From: a gamma proteobacterium HdN1
GTDB lineage: Bacteria; Pseudomonadota; Gammaproteobacteria; Pseudomonadales; Ketobacteraceae
Assembly: GCA_000198515.1 (NCBI GenBank)
Contig: FP929140.1
Location: 470,527 to 534,526 of the forward strand
Reading direction: 5' to 3'
Length of the DNA: 64,000 nt
Shown here: positions 27,800-37,130 of the stretch, one piece after another
How positions within the stretch are numbered: the first letter of the stretch is position 1
How the letters are laid out: each line of letters starts with the position of its first letter
Notes under the pieces: model-generated
Told to the model about the DNA's origin: nothing
What the model saw: the letters and a program-made list of their open reading frames with translations, nothing else
The model's database searches: none
Position numbers and translations under genes: made by a program

Positions 27800-30700
27800 A
27801 TGGCCATGACTGAAGAAACCCTAGTTCAGGAAGTCACCGCAGACTACTTGCTGAATCAGTTACATTGGGATGAATCTGTACTTGGCATGTATGAAAAGCT
27901 GGGCAAGGAAGGTGATTTAGGGCGGCTTTCAGAGCAAGAGGTGGTGTTAACCCGCTATTTGGGCGAGAAACTGATAGAGCTCAACCCTGGCTTGCCGGAT
28001 GTCGCCTACCAGGAGGCATTGCGCGTGGTCTGTGAGATGCCAGCATCCACCAATATTGTTGCCGTGAATAAGGAGAAATACTCCCTTCATAAGAATGGCG
28101 TAGAGGTGAGCTTCCATAACGACAAAGGTGAACGGGTAAAGAAACGGCTTCGCCTGTTTGATTTTGACAACTACGAAAACAATCACTTTTTACTGGTCAG
28201 AGAGTTTTGGATCAAAGGCGATATTTATCGTCGCAGAGCAGACCTTGCGGGCTTTGTGAATGGTATTCCGCTGCTGTTTATGGAGGTGAAAAACGTTCAC
28301 AAGGATATCCGTGCTGCCTATGAGCAAAATCTTGCGGACTACAAAGACACCGTCCCGCACCTGTTTTATCACAACGCCTTTATTATCTTGGGCAATGGTA
28401 TTGACGCCAAGATTGGCTCCGTTTCGAGTAAATTTGAGCATTTCAATGACTGGAAGCGATTGAAAGAGAATGAACCAGGCGTTGTGGATATGGAGACCTT
28501 GCTGAAGGGAACTTGCTCTAAGCCCAACCTTATGGACATCTTTGAAAACTTCACCTTGTTTGACCAGAGCTCTGGCCGTTTGGTGAAAATCGTTGCCCGC
28601 AATCACCAATACCTCGGTGTTATCCGTGCAATTGATGCCGTTGTTAATCGAGGTGAGCGTTTGGGTAAATTGGGGGTTTTCTGGCATACTCAGGGTTCTG
28701 GAAAGTCCTATTCGATTGTCTTTTTCGCTCAGATGGTGCATCGAAAACTGGGTGGGAACTATACCTTTGTAGTGCTGACTGACCGAGAAGATCTCGATAC
28801 ACAGATTTATAAAACCTTTGCAGGCTGTGGCTTGGTCGACAACGATAAAGACCCGTGCCGCGCCGATAGTGGTAAAGACCTTAAGGCGCTGATCGGCCAG
28901 CAAAAAGCTTTTGTGTTCACCCTCATTCAAAAATTTAACGAAAAAGTCGACCCTAAAAAGCCTTATTCCGAGCGCGACGACATTATCGTCATCACCGACG
29001 AAGCTCACCGCACACAATATGGCACCTTGTCGCTAAACATGCGCAACGCCTTGCCCAATGCCAGCTTTATCGGCTTCACCGGAACGCCATTATTTAAAGA
29101 TGATGAAATAACCAAGAAGGTTTTTGGTGATTACATCTCTACCTATGACTTTCAGCGGGCTGTCGAAGATAAGGCGACAGTGCCCTTGTACTACGATGCC
29201 CGTGGTGAAGAGTTAGTGTTTACCGATGAGGATGGCAATGAGCATACGGTTGCGGACCCCAAAGGCATCAATGAGCGCATAGCGGAAAAGCTGGATGAGT
29301 TGGAAATTGAGGATGTAGACGTTCAGCAAAGGTTGGAGCGAGAGTTGAAGCGTGATTATCACATCATCACTGCAACCAGCCGACTGGATCAGATAGCACG
29401 TGACTTTGTGACTCATTATGCCAACGCTTGGGAAACCGGCAAGGCGATGTTTGTGTGCCTCGACAAGATCACTTGTGTACGGATGCACAAATTGATCAAT
29501 TTTTACTGGCAACAGGAAATTAAAACCAAAGAAAAAGCACTTTTGTCGGCTACGGATGAACAGGAGTTGGCCTGGCGAGAGCGCCAATTGGCGTGGATGA
29601 AAGAAACGCTGATGGCAGTTGTGGTCAGTGAAGAGCAAGGTGAAGTTGCCAAGTTCGAAAAATGGGGATTGGATATAAAACCACACCGCCAGTTGCTCAA
29701 AGCCGGATTTGAACTGGCTGATGGCTCTCGACTGGATATGGAGGAAGCCTTTAAATCAAACGAGCACCCATTCAGAGTGGCTGTCGTGTGTGCCATGTGG
29801 TTAACCGGGTTCGATGTGCCAACACTTTCCACCCTTTATTTGGACAAGCCGTTGAAGGCACATACCTTGATGCAAGCCATTGCTAGGGCAAATCGCGTGG
29901 CGGAAGGCAAAAACAATGGTTTGATCGTGGATTACTGCGGAATACTGAAAAACCTGCGTAAAGCCTTGGCGACCTTCGCCGGTGCTAGCGATGAGGGGCA
30001 CGGCGGTGGTGAGGGCGAAAATGAACCAGCCAAGCCTAATGAAGAGTTGCTGGAAAGTCTGAACGAGTCGATCAGCTTTGTAGCCGACTTTTTGCGAAAG
30101 CATGATTTTGAACTAAGCCGGATTATTACAGAAACAGGTTTTGCTAAAAATGCAGCGATTGCTCAAGCCAAGGAAATCATCAATCAAAATGACGAAACAC
30201 GGAAACGTTTCGAGGTAATGGCCAGAGAGGTGTTCAACAAGTTTAAAGCCTGCATTAACGTGCCTGGCGTTAATGGTTATCGTGATATGCGTGATGCAAT
30301 CAACGTACTCTATAAGAGTTTGCAGGCAGATAAAGAGAAAGCCGACATCTCCGACATCATGAAAGAGCTGTACGAAATTGTTGCCGGTAGTATCGATACC
30401 ACACATAAAGTCAAAGAGCCGAAACCGGATGGTGATCGAATTTACGATATCAGCAAGATCGATTTTGAACGACTCCGCCAAGAGTTTTCTAGGTCAGAGC
30501 GAAAGAATACTACAGTGCAATCGCTCAAGCACGCGGTTGAGAAGAAGCTAGCCCGGCTCATGATGCAAAATCCGTTACGTACCGATTATCAAGAGCACTA
30601 CGAAAAATTAGTTAAGGAATATAATCAGGAAAAGGATCGCGTTGTTATTGAAAAAACCTTTGAGGCACTGCTAAAACTGAATGAAGAGCTTTCTCATGAA

Positions 30701-31042
30701 GAGAGGCGAGCAATCAGGGAAGGCCTGGATGAGGAGTCTTTGGTATTGTTTGATCTCCTCAGTAAGCCGAGTTTGCAGCCAAAAGAGATTGCTAAGATCA
30801 AACAGGTCGCCACTACTTTGCTGGCAACGCTAAAGGCAGAGCGGCTGAAAGTTGCGAACTGGCAGCAAAAAGAATCTACTCGCGACGCGGTTAAGCAGCA
30901 GATATTTGATTTTCTTTACGATGAAAGAACAGGGTTGCCCGTTGAGCAATATGAAGAGGATGAGATTTCTCATATCACTGAGAGGGTATTTCTTCACATA
31001 TATAGGGCGTACCCCGAACTGCCATCGCCTATTTATAGGTGA
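27800..31042 (+). CDS. hsdR: Type I restriction endonuclease/translocase subunit HsdR
   Basis: 1080 aa from ATG 27800. N-terminal nuclease domain with the PD-(D/E)xK-type stretch RRADLAGFVNGIPLLFMEVK. Then the two RecA-like motor domains: Walker A HTQGSGKSYS, DEAH box ITDEAHR, motif III FIGFTGTP, and motif VI-like MQAIARANRV. A helical C-terminus contacts the M2S core. It cuts unmodified DNA after translocation. It lies 12 bp after the dprA-like gene and is in the same operon as hsdM and hsdS. Confidence 0.95.
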   Translation: MAMTEETLVQEVTADYLLNQLHWDESVLGMYEKLGKEGDLGRLSEQEVVLTRYLGEKLIELNPGLPDVAYQEALRVVCEMPASTNIVAVNKEKYSLHKNGVEVSFHNDKGERVKKRLRLFDFDNYENNHFLLVREFWIKGDIYRRRADLAGFVNGIPLLFMEVKNVHKDIRAAYEQNLADYKDTVPHLFYHNAFIILGNGIDAKIGSVSSKFEHFNDWKRLKENEPGVVDMETLLKGTCSKPNLMDIFENFTLFDQSSGRLVKIVARNHQYLGVIRAIDAVVNRGERLGKLGVFWHTQGSGKSYSIVFFAQMVHRKLGGNYTFVVLTDREDLDTQIYKTFAGCGLVDNDKDPCRADSGKDLKALIGQQKAFVFTLIQKFNEKVDPKKPYSERDDIIVITDEAHRTQYGTLSLNMRNALPNASFIGFTGTPLFKDDEITKKVFGDYISTYDFQRAVEDKATVPLYYDARGEELVFTDEDGNEHTVADPKGINERIAEKLDELEIEDVDVQQRLERELKRDYHIITATSRLDQIARDFVTHYANAWETGKAMFVCLDKITCVRMHKLINFYWQQEIKTKEKALLSATDEQELAWRERQLAWMKETLMAVVVSEEQGEVAKFEKWGLDIKPHRQLLKAGFELADGSRLDMEEAFKSNEHPFRVAVVCAMWLTGFDVPTLSTLYLDKPLKAHTLMQAIARANRVAEGKNNGLIVDYCGILKNLRKALATFAGASDEGHGGGEGENEPAKPNEELLESLNESISFVADFLRKHDFELSRIITETGFAKNAAIAQAKEIINQNDETRKRFEVMAREVFNKFKACINVPGVNGYRDMRDAINVLYKSLQADKEKADISDIMKELYEIVAGSIDTTHKVKEPKPDGDRIYDISKIDFERLRQEFSRSERKNTTVQSLKHAVEKKLARLMMQNPLRTDYQEHYEKLVKEYNQEKDRVVIEKTFEALLKLNEELSHEERRAIREGLDEESLVLFDLLSKPSLQPKEIAKIKQVATTLLATLKAERLKVANWQQKESTRDAVKQQIFDFLYDERTGLPVEQYEEDEISHITERVFLHIYRAYPELPSPIYR

Positions 31043-31044
31043 AG

Positions 31045-31115
31045 AATTACGCGGAGTTACGCATGTGACGCGTAATTGTGCGTAATTTGAGGTAACTCTA
31101 TCTCAAACCTCAAAT
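31045..31115. repeat. Nested inverted repeats after hsdR, candidate right end of the island
   Basis: Three overlapping inverted repeats lie directly after the hsdR stop. AATTACGCG (31045-31053) pairs with CGCGTAATT (31069-31077), with another GCGTAATT at 31080-31087. GAGTTAC (31054-31060) pairs with GTAACTC (31092-31098). ATTTGAGGT (31085-31093) pairs with ACCTCAAAT (31107-31115). No T run follows, so it is not a plain terminator. Clustered recombinase-binding sites at an element end are a reasonable reading. Confidence 0.4.
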
Positions 31116-31758
31116 GGGCCGGTTACATTCTAGATGGAGCCTTGGTCTAAGGAGCTCTTAGCCGGTGATGTCTTGAAATCGGGTGTAAATACCAAGGTTT
31201 GACATAGAGTTGATGGCAAGAGCGGGAAATGGATTTTATTTCTCCGAGATCTTGCTAGAATGCGGTTCAATGTTTGGTAGAAACAACCAGCCTTCCAATA
31301 CCCGCCTTTTTTGATTTTGGGTGTTGGAGCCGCCTGAGTTGATCAGGTGCTGTCGCTGAAAGTGTCAAGATCCTTTCTTTACACTTGGCGGCTAATACTC
31401 CCACAGTACCTGCCCAGAAAGTTGACAATATTGGGCTTAACTTAACAGTTTTGGCTTTGTTTATGTTGAAAACCAATAATATCAATGAGTTGAATGGTTT
31501 GTTCCCTTGTTTATGTGAACTACCGTTCTAGTGCTCTGCCGGCCAGCTTGCGTCGCGCTTGGTCACGGTAGATGCGAGCGTAAGTGTGAGGTTTCGCAGA
31601 TTTTTTGCATAGAGCACCAGATTCGTGCTGGTGCTCTTTCGTTTCTATCGTAAACTTGCACCTAATCAGACTTGCATTGCACGCTTACGTAATTGCGTGT
31701 GAGTGAAAATGATGTCTGGGCTCCATTGTGAATGGAGTTATGTTTGTAAGGGGCGTTA
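31116..31758. other. Gene-free stretch between the island and gspN
   Basis: About 640 bp without a credible gene; a 72-codon minus-strand open frame at 31267-31485 has no family features. It probably holds the junction of the island with the chromosome and the gspN promoter. A strong hairpin lies at 31611-31637. No tRNA or insertion sequence is visible. Confidence 0.5.
31611..31637. terminator. Hairpin upstream of gspN, probable terminator
   Basis: AGAGCACCAG pairs perfectly with CTGGTGCTCT across a 7-nt loop. On the plus strand it is followed by TTCGTTT, and on the minus strand by a T-rich run (ATGCAAAAAAT on plus). It would insulate gspN from upstream island transcription or terminate antisense transcripts. 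Confidence 0.6.
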
Positions 31759-32502
31759 ATGAAAATAGGCACTTATTTGCTGGTAGGTGGGTTTGCGCTG
31801 GTGCTTTTCGGCATTGCGCTGCTGCCTGCTTCCCTCATCTGGCAGATGGTTGGGCCGGGCGTTGCTGCGAGTATTCCATTCAAAATTGAGAAAGTCGGTG
31901 GCACAGCGTGGGATGGTTTTGTTGTAGGGCGTCCAATTGGCGCTTTTACAGATCGTGTTGCTGTGCAATGGGAGTGGCTGCCCGCGCGCTTGGTAACTGG
32001 GAAACTTGGTTTTTATCTCGAAGCTGAATCTGCGGATTTTCGTGCCTCTGGCGTGGTTTATAAGGGTGTTTCTGGCGAGGGAGCACACAACGTGTCGGGG
32101 GTAATGAACGTGGCGATGCTGGACCCTTTTTTGAAGGGATTAGGGGCATCTGCTACTGGGGCAGTTTCAATCGGGGATGGTGTTGTTGTGGTGAATTCCG
32201 AACGGCAGATTACGGAAGCGGGTGGTGAGCTTGTTTGGCGGGAGGCGTCTGTGCGCACTTCCCTTGGCGACGGCTTGCAGACCTACACTTTGCCAGCAAT
32301 CTCTGGTGTGGTCGCGCAGCGGCCGGAAGGCACCTTTGTGGAGGTGAAGCAAGTGGATGGGGGCTTGCCGCTTGGCGAGCTCGGCATTTCATCAGATGGA
32401 ATTTTTAGTGCGACGGTGTTGCAGCGCGTGATGAAGCTCGTTGGAATGCAGACGAGCGACGAGAACAAAGTGCTTATTAGGACGCAGCAGCCCCTGTTTT
32501 GA
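31759..32502 (+). CDS. gspN: Type II secretion system protein N
   Basis: 247 aa bitopic inner-membrane protein. One N-terminal membrane segment (residues about 5-28) is followed by a periplasmic domain with the T2SSN-typical early stretch GTAWDGFVVG. GspN is an accessory component of the type II secretion platform. It is the first of three secretion genes here (gspN, gspC, gspD), and no gspE-M genes follow in the window. The first ATG, with GGGG upstream, is used. Confidence 0.8.
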   Translation: MKIGTYLLVGGFALVLFGIALLPASLIWQMVGPGVAASIPFKIEKVGGTAWDGFVVGRPIGAFTDRVAVQWEWLPARLVTGKLGFYLEAESADFRASGVVYKGVSGEGAHNVSGVMNVAMLDPFLKGLGASATGAVSIGDGVVVVNSERQITEAGGELVWREASVRTSLGDGLQTYTLPAISGVVAQRPEGTFVEVKQVDGGLPLGELGISSDGIFSATVLQRVMKLVGMQTSDENKVLIRTQQPLF

Positions 32503-32628
32503 TTCTGGCGCATTGTGGTCTCGTGTGGAGCGGTGGGCAGTGTGAACAGTTGAAGGTGTGGAGGCGGCAGTGTGTGCCATCATGTGCTGGGGCGCATGAG
32601 TGGTAATTTTGGCTTAGAATTGCTCTAG

Positions 32629-32648
32629 ACTTACTGCATTAAGTAAGT
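32629..32648. repeat. Inverted repeat in the gspN-gspC gap
   Basis: ACTTACT-GCATTA-AGTAAGT, 7-bp perfect arms, within the 269-bp gap between gspN and gspC. It may be a regulator binding site for a gspCD promoter. It is too weak in GC to be a convincing terminator. Confidence 0.35.
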
Positions 32649-32771
32649 TTCGCGCAGCCGTCGGTTGGTTGTTGGTTGCCCAAGCCGTGTGCTGGGGTGC
32701 ATTTTCGAGTGTTTTTGTGCTATTTGGTCTAATAAGACTGGCGATAACAAGTAAATTCCGAGGATTACAGG

Positions 32772-33758
32772 GTGGCTCAAACGCCTGCGGCGTCTCAAGT
32801 ATGGATAAATCGGGCTTTCAGCTGGCTGAGTCTTGCTCTCGTTGTGGCGATTGCATACTTGCTCGTCAAGCTGACTTACCTTTTTTGGATGCCGAGTGCA
32901 ACGGATGTGCCCCCGTCGTTCTATTCCCAATCTTCTGGTAAGCAGGGCGGCCCAGCGGTGAGTGCGCTGCGCGTTGATACAGCGGCAATTCCGTTGTGGA
33001 ATTTGTTTGGGCGTGAAGGTGCGGGGAACGTTGCTGCTGTTACGCCCGCAAACGTGGATGCGCCGATAACGAGCTTGCAGCTGGAGCTGCAAGGTGTGTT
33101 TGTTGCCCCTAATGAAGATAACTCGGCAGCGATTATCGCTGAGAAGATGCGTGAAGCTAATTTGTATCGGATTGGTGAGGCAGTGCCTGGCAACGCGACG
33201 CTTGCGGCGATATTGTCTGATCGGGTGTTGCTAAATACGCAAGGGCGAACCGAGGCGCTTTATTTTCCTGATGGTGGCGCCAATGCGGGGGGTGGGGCGA
33301 AAATCCTGTCTCGTTCTGGTGTAGGTGCCGCTGCGGCTGCGCAAGGTGCTGGTGGGGGCGGGGCTTCCACGATGAGTTCGCTTCGTTCTGGTGGCCCCGC
33401 GACGCCTGTTCCAAGTGGCGGTGGAGCGCTTGGCCTAATGAGTGGCAATATTACGTCTACAGAGGATCTTGCTCGCGCAGTTCGAGAAGAACTGGGGAGC
33501 AATCCTCAGCAGGCCTTAAAGGAGTTGGGGTTGGAGATGAACGCAGGGAATGGCTATAAGGTTGGCGCAAGTGGAAATCCGGTTTTTTCGGCGTTAGGGG
33601 CAAGGCCCGGAGATGAAATTTTGTCGCTCAATGGTCGCCCTTTAGGGAACCCAGAATCTGATCTCAATATGATTGAATCTGCCTGTGATTCTGGCTCAAT
33701 TACGATTGAGCTAAGTCGCGGTGGAAAAAGATTTTCTACGCAAGTGCCCTGCCCATAA
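32772..33758 (+). CDS. gspC: Type II secretion system protein C
   Basis: 328 aa with a GTG start at 32772. One N-terminal membrane helix (residues about 13-40), then the homology region (LFGREG and following, about 75-165) that contacts GspD. A Gly/Ala-rich linker (about 170-215) and a C-terminal PDZ-like domain (GARPGDEILSLNGRPLGNP) follow. GspC links the inner-membrane platform to the outer-membrane secretin and helps select substrates. It precedes gspD by 18 bp. Confidence 0.88.
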   Translation: MAQTPAASQVWINRAFSWLSLALVVAIAYLLVKLTYLFWMPSATDVPPSFYSQSSGKQGGPAVSALRVDTAAIPLWNLFGREGAGNVAAVTPANVDAPITSLQLELQGVFVAPNEDNSAAIIAEKMREANLYRIGEAVPGNATLAAILSDRVLLNTQGRTEALYFPDGGANAGGGAKILSRSGVGAAAAAQGAGGGGASTMSSLRSGGPATPVPSGGGALGLMSGNITSTEDLARAVREELGSNPQQALKELGLEMNAGNGYKVGASGNPVFSALGARPGDEILSLNGRPLGNPESDLNMIESACDSGSITIELSRGGKRFSTQVPCP

Positions 33759-33776
33759 GAAGAGGCTGATTGATAA

Positions 33777-35942
33777 ATGTTTAATTCATGGATACGCGAT
33801 GTTGCGCCCGCTTGGGTTCGGGGTTCTTGTTTGGCTGTAATGCTAACCTTTACCGCTGGGGTGCTTGCTTCTTCGGCAATTGCGGAGGAGCCGGAGCCAA
33901 CGTGGCGAATTAACATGAAGCAGGCAGATATTCGCCAGCTGATTGAGCTGGTGTCTGAAGCGACCGGGAATAGCTTTATTGTCGATCCTCGGGTAAAGGG
34001 TAATATCACTGTGATTTCTGATACTGAGATGTCGAAAAAAGAAATCATGGAAATGTTTGAGTCGGTGCTAAAAGTTCATAACTTTGCCACAGTTCGTACT
34101 GGCAAAATGCTCAAAATTATTCCTACCCAGATGGCAAAGCAGGACAATGTTCCAATAGAGAAGCCAGACCGTGATAGCGATTTGTTTATTACGCAAGTGA
34201 TTCCCGTCCGTTTTGCCAGCGCTACCGAGTTGGTGCCGATCCTGCGCCCTTTAATCCCCCAGTATGGCCATTTGGCTGCCGTAACCTCTGCCAATGCGCT
34301 GATCATTTCCGATCATTCGGATAACGTGCAGCGGATGATCGACATTGTTCGTCGCTTGGACACGTCTGAGAGCGAGGAGTCTGAAGTGATCCAGCTCAAG
34401 AATGCATGGGTGGGAGACGTAGTGAAGATGCTGGAGCAGCTTGGGAGTGGTGGAAGCAAGGCGGGGGGGGGCAGCGCTGGAGGCAGCGGGCGCGTTAAGG
34501 CTGTGGCAGATGAAAGAACCAATCGTCTGATCCTTCGCGGTGACCGCGACGCGCGCCGGAAGCTACATGCTTTGGTTTTGGATCTTGACCGGCCTGGGGA
34601 GCACTCTATTAGCACGCGGGTAATTTATTTACGGTATGCGGACGCAGTTAAAATTTCAGAGGTATTGCGAGGTATTGTTACGGGACAGGCGACTACGCCG
34701 ACGTCTACTACGGCTGGCGGAATGCAGACGGCGTCTCGAACACCGGGATCTAGCTTTGGGAACAGCAGTGCTGGACTTGGCGGAAACTCTTCGATGGGGA
34801 TGAGTGGTGCAGGCGTGTCCTCGTCTACTAGCAGGCAGCGCGGAACCTCTACTCCGATACAGGCGGGGAATATTACAATCCAAGCTGATGATACGCTGAA
34901 CGCCCTAGTGGTGCGTGCGTCTCCTTCCGATATGGGAGAAATTCGCTCGCTTATCAAGCAGCTCGATGTGAGGCGAGCGCAGGTGTTGATTGAGGCTGCC
35001 ATTGTTGAGGTCACGGGTTCGGCCGGAAATTCTTTGGGAGTTCAGTGGGGCGCCGCAAACGAGAATCGCGTGGTGGGTGGCACCAATTTTTCTAACGTTG
35101 GGAACAGTATTAGTGCGCTGCTAGGCGCTGCGTTATCGAGTTCTGGTTCAGATTCGACGGGCACGACTTCTTCGACGACCACCACGATGCCTACGCTATC
35201 GAACGGTATTACCTTGGGTGGTGGGCATCGTAACTCTGCAGGCAAAGTTGATTTCGGCCTGATTTTGCAGGCGGTAAATACCGCAAGCAATACGAATGTG
35301 CTTTCTACTCCTAGCATTATGACGTTGGATAATGAGGAAGCTGAGATTTTGGTGGGCCAAAACGTTCCGTTTATTACGGGAAATCAGCTGAGTTATTCCG
35401 GTACGAACCCGTTTCAGACTGTAGAGCGCAAGGATGTGGGGCTTAATCTTAAGGTCATTCCGCAGGTAAATGCGGGGGATACGATCAGTTTGCGCGTTAC
35501 TCAAGAGGCGAGCAGTATCGCGGACTCGTCCAACGTGAAAACGACCGACGTGATTACCAATAAGCGCTTGATCAACACAACGATTTTGGCAAGTGATGGG
35601 CAGGTGATTGTGTTAGGCGGTTTGATGGAAGATACGCTTTCTGACGCGGTGCAAAAGGTTCCGTTGTTAGGTGATATCCCGCTGATTGGCGCCTTGTTTA
35701 GGAGCACGTCAAAGGTACAAGAAAAGCGCAATCTTTTGCTCTTCTTGCGCCCAACGGTGATCCGTGATGATGCAAAGGCGGAAAGTGTTATGGATCGGAA
35801 GTATGGCCAGATTCGCGGGGCCGCGCTTGATCGTGACTCGATTGGGGAGATTGAGTTGGACGTGAATGAGCTGCTAAATAAGACCGCGCATGAAACACTG
35901 GATCGAGGGAGTGATGCATTTTCGGCGGGTGGTCGCCCTTAG
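33777..35942 (+). CDS. gspD: Type II secretion system secretin GspD
   Basis: 721 aa. A signal peptide ends near residue 38 (AIAEE). N0-N3 domains follow: N0 has MKQADIRQLIELVSEATG, and N1-N3 repeat the secretin short-domain pattern with a Gly/Ser-rich insertion around 315-365. The C-terminal secretin domain carries VPLLGDIPLIGALFRS and NLLLFLRPTVI. GspD forms the outer-membrane channel for folded exoproteins. A strong terminator follows, so the operon ends here without gspE. Confidence 0.95.
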   Translation: MFNSWIRDVAPAWVRGSCLAVMLTFTAGVLASSAIAEEPEPTWRINMKQADIRQLIELVSEATGNSFIVDPRVKGNITVISDTEMSKKEIMEMFESVLKVHNFATVRTGKMLKIIPTQMAKQDNVPIEKPDRDSDLFITQVIPVRFASATELVPILRPLIPQYGHLAAVTSANALIISDHSDNVQRMIDIVRRLDTSESEESEVIQLKNAWVGDVVKMLEQLGSGGSKAGGGSAGGSGRVKAVADERTNRLILRGDRDARRKLHALVLDLDRPGEHSISTRVIYLRYADAVKISEVLRGIVTGQATTPTSTTAGGMQTASRTPGSSFGNSSAGLGGNSSMGMSGAGVSSSTSRQRGTSTPIQAGNITIQADDTLNALVVRASPSDMGEIRSLIKQLDVRRAQVLIEAAIVEVTGSAGNSLGVQWGAANENRVVGGTNFSNVGNSISALLGAALSSSGSDSTGTTSSTTTTMPTLSNGITLGGGHRNSAGKVDFGLILQAVNTASNTNVLSTPSIMTLDNEEAEILVGQNVPFITGNQLSYSGTNPFQTVERKDVGLNLKVIPQVNAGDTISLRVTQEASSIADSSNVKTTDVITNKRLINTTILASDGQVIVLGGLMEDTLSDAVQKVPLLGDIPLIGALFRSTSKVQEKRNLLLFLRPTVIRDDAKAESVMDRKYGQIRGAALDRDSIGEIELDVNELLNKTAHETLDRGSDAFSAGGRP

Positions 35943-36005
35943 GTTTCGCTTAATTCTGCACGACATCCTTTGACGCGCTGATTCTCTATGGATCGCGTTC
36001 ACTCT

Positions 36006-36032
36006 AAAAAACGGGCCCTCGGGCCCTTTTTT
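36006..36032. terminator. Intrinsic terminator after gspD
   Basis: A6-rich left arm, GGGCC(C)/GGGCCC stem and a T6 tail on the plus strand, 64 bp after the gspD stop. The symmetrical A and T runs make it usable from both sides; comF ends convergently 75 bp further on. Two copies of GTGGGCGCCGATT follow immediately (36034-36046 and 36049-36061). Confidence 0.85.
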
Positions 36033-36107
36033 GTGGGCGCCGATTGTGTGGGCGCCGATTTTGTGAGTGCTCATCGTGGCAGAACGATCAGATTGGATAG
36101 GCCGTTT

Positions 36108-36878
36108 CTAGCTAAGGGGTGTTTTGGCAAGTGCCCATAAGCTGACGCTATTCGCGCCCGCTTTGAGAAGGCAGTGGGCGAGTTCTGCGCTGGTGGCACC
36201 AGTTGTGACGACGTCGTCGATCAGTATTACATTCGCAGAGCTGATTTGCAGGTAGGTGTTGCCTTTGGGGGTGACTTCAAATGCGTCAATCAGGTTGACG
36301 TGTCTTGCGCCAGCGTTGAGGGTTCGTTGATTTGCGGTGTTGCGTACTTTTTTGGTTAGTGAGAAATCGATGGGCAGCTGCAGTTGTTTTGCGACGTGTC
36401 GTGCGAGTAGCTGGCTCTGGTTGTAGCCTCGCTGGCGTTGTTTTTGTGGGTGGCTAGGGATTCCGCTAATAATTGTGGGTGTGCAGTTGGGGGAGCGTGG
36501 CAGGAAGCCAGAGCCACGGGCGAGGACCTGCTCGCTTAGAATTTGCGCCAACCAGAATGCCATCCCGGGTGCGGTTTGGTATTTGAAGGTTCCAATCCAG
36601 TGGTTGATTGGGAAATCGTAACGCAGCGGAATGATGACTTCTAGAAAAGGCAGCGCTTGTTGTTTGCAGCGTGCGCATAGTGTGTGGTTTGTAATTGGTT
36701 CGCCACAAGAACGGCAACTGCGGGAAATCCATGGTAGTTGCTGCTTGCAATTGGAGCAAAGCGGCACGGTGCTGTTTGTGTTGCTTTTGTGAGCGCTTGC
36801 ACGACAGATCTCGCACCGTTGAGAAAGCGCGAGCCACTTTGCCGCGTAATGCTGGAGGGTATTGTTTGGAGTTTTCAT
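36108..36878 (-). CDS. comF: ComF family phosphoribosyltransferase-like protein
   Basis: 256 aa from the ATG at 36878 (MKTPNNTLQHYAAKWL); a longer frame starts at 36941 without family support. N-terminal cysteine pairs (CEIC, CSNC, CRSC, CARC) form a double zinc finger. The C-terminus has VILIDDVVTTGATSAELA, the PRPP-binding loop. ComF proteins assist inward DNA transport or single-stranded DNA handling in natural transformation. It is divergent from bioB, as in Pseudomonas. Confidence 0.9.
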   Translation of the reverse strand: MKTPNNTLQHYAAKWLALSQRCEICRASAHKSNTNSTVPLCSNCKQQLPWISRSCRSCGEPITNHTLCARCKQQALPFLEVIIPLRYDFPINHWIGTFKYQTAPGMAFWLAQILSEQVLARGSGFLPRSPNCTPTIISGIPSHPQKQRQRGYNQSQLLARHVAKQLQLPIDFSLTKKVRNTANQRTLNAGARHVNLIDAFEVTPKGNTYLQISSANVILIDDVVTTGATSAELAHCLLKAGANSVSLWALAKTPLS

Positions 36879-37130
36879 AAGATATTGATCTAACAATAGT
36901 TTTACATGTCGTAAACTTTTCTTGTGGGTTTTGGTTGACACGAGGTGTGGCCGAACAGGAAGATGCTACGAGCTGCACGCGGTAGCGGGCGGAGTGAACG
37001 GTGGATTATGTATCTTTTGCTTGTGCAGGGGTACGACGTCGCGCGAGAGCTCTGTTGCTTTGGACTAGACAGGGTTGCCGCAAATAAGCACTTTAACTAC
37101 GAAGAGATGTGTTGAGAGAGAGGTATTGTA

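Noticed and set aside
31267-31485. Minus-strand 72-codon frame between the island and gspN
   Set aside because: Isolated, no ribosome binding site seen and no similarity to known domains.
32631-33092. Minus-strand frame antisense to gspC
   Set aside because: Overlaps the well-supported gspC gene; no family features.
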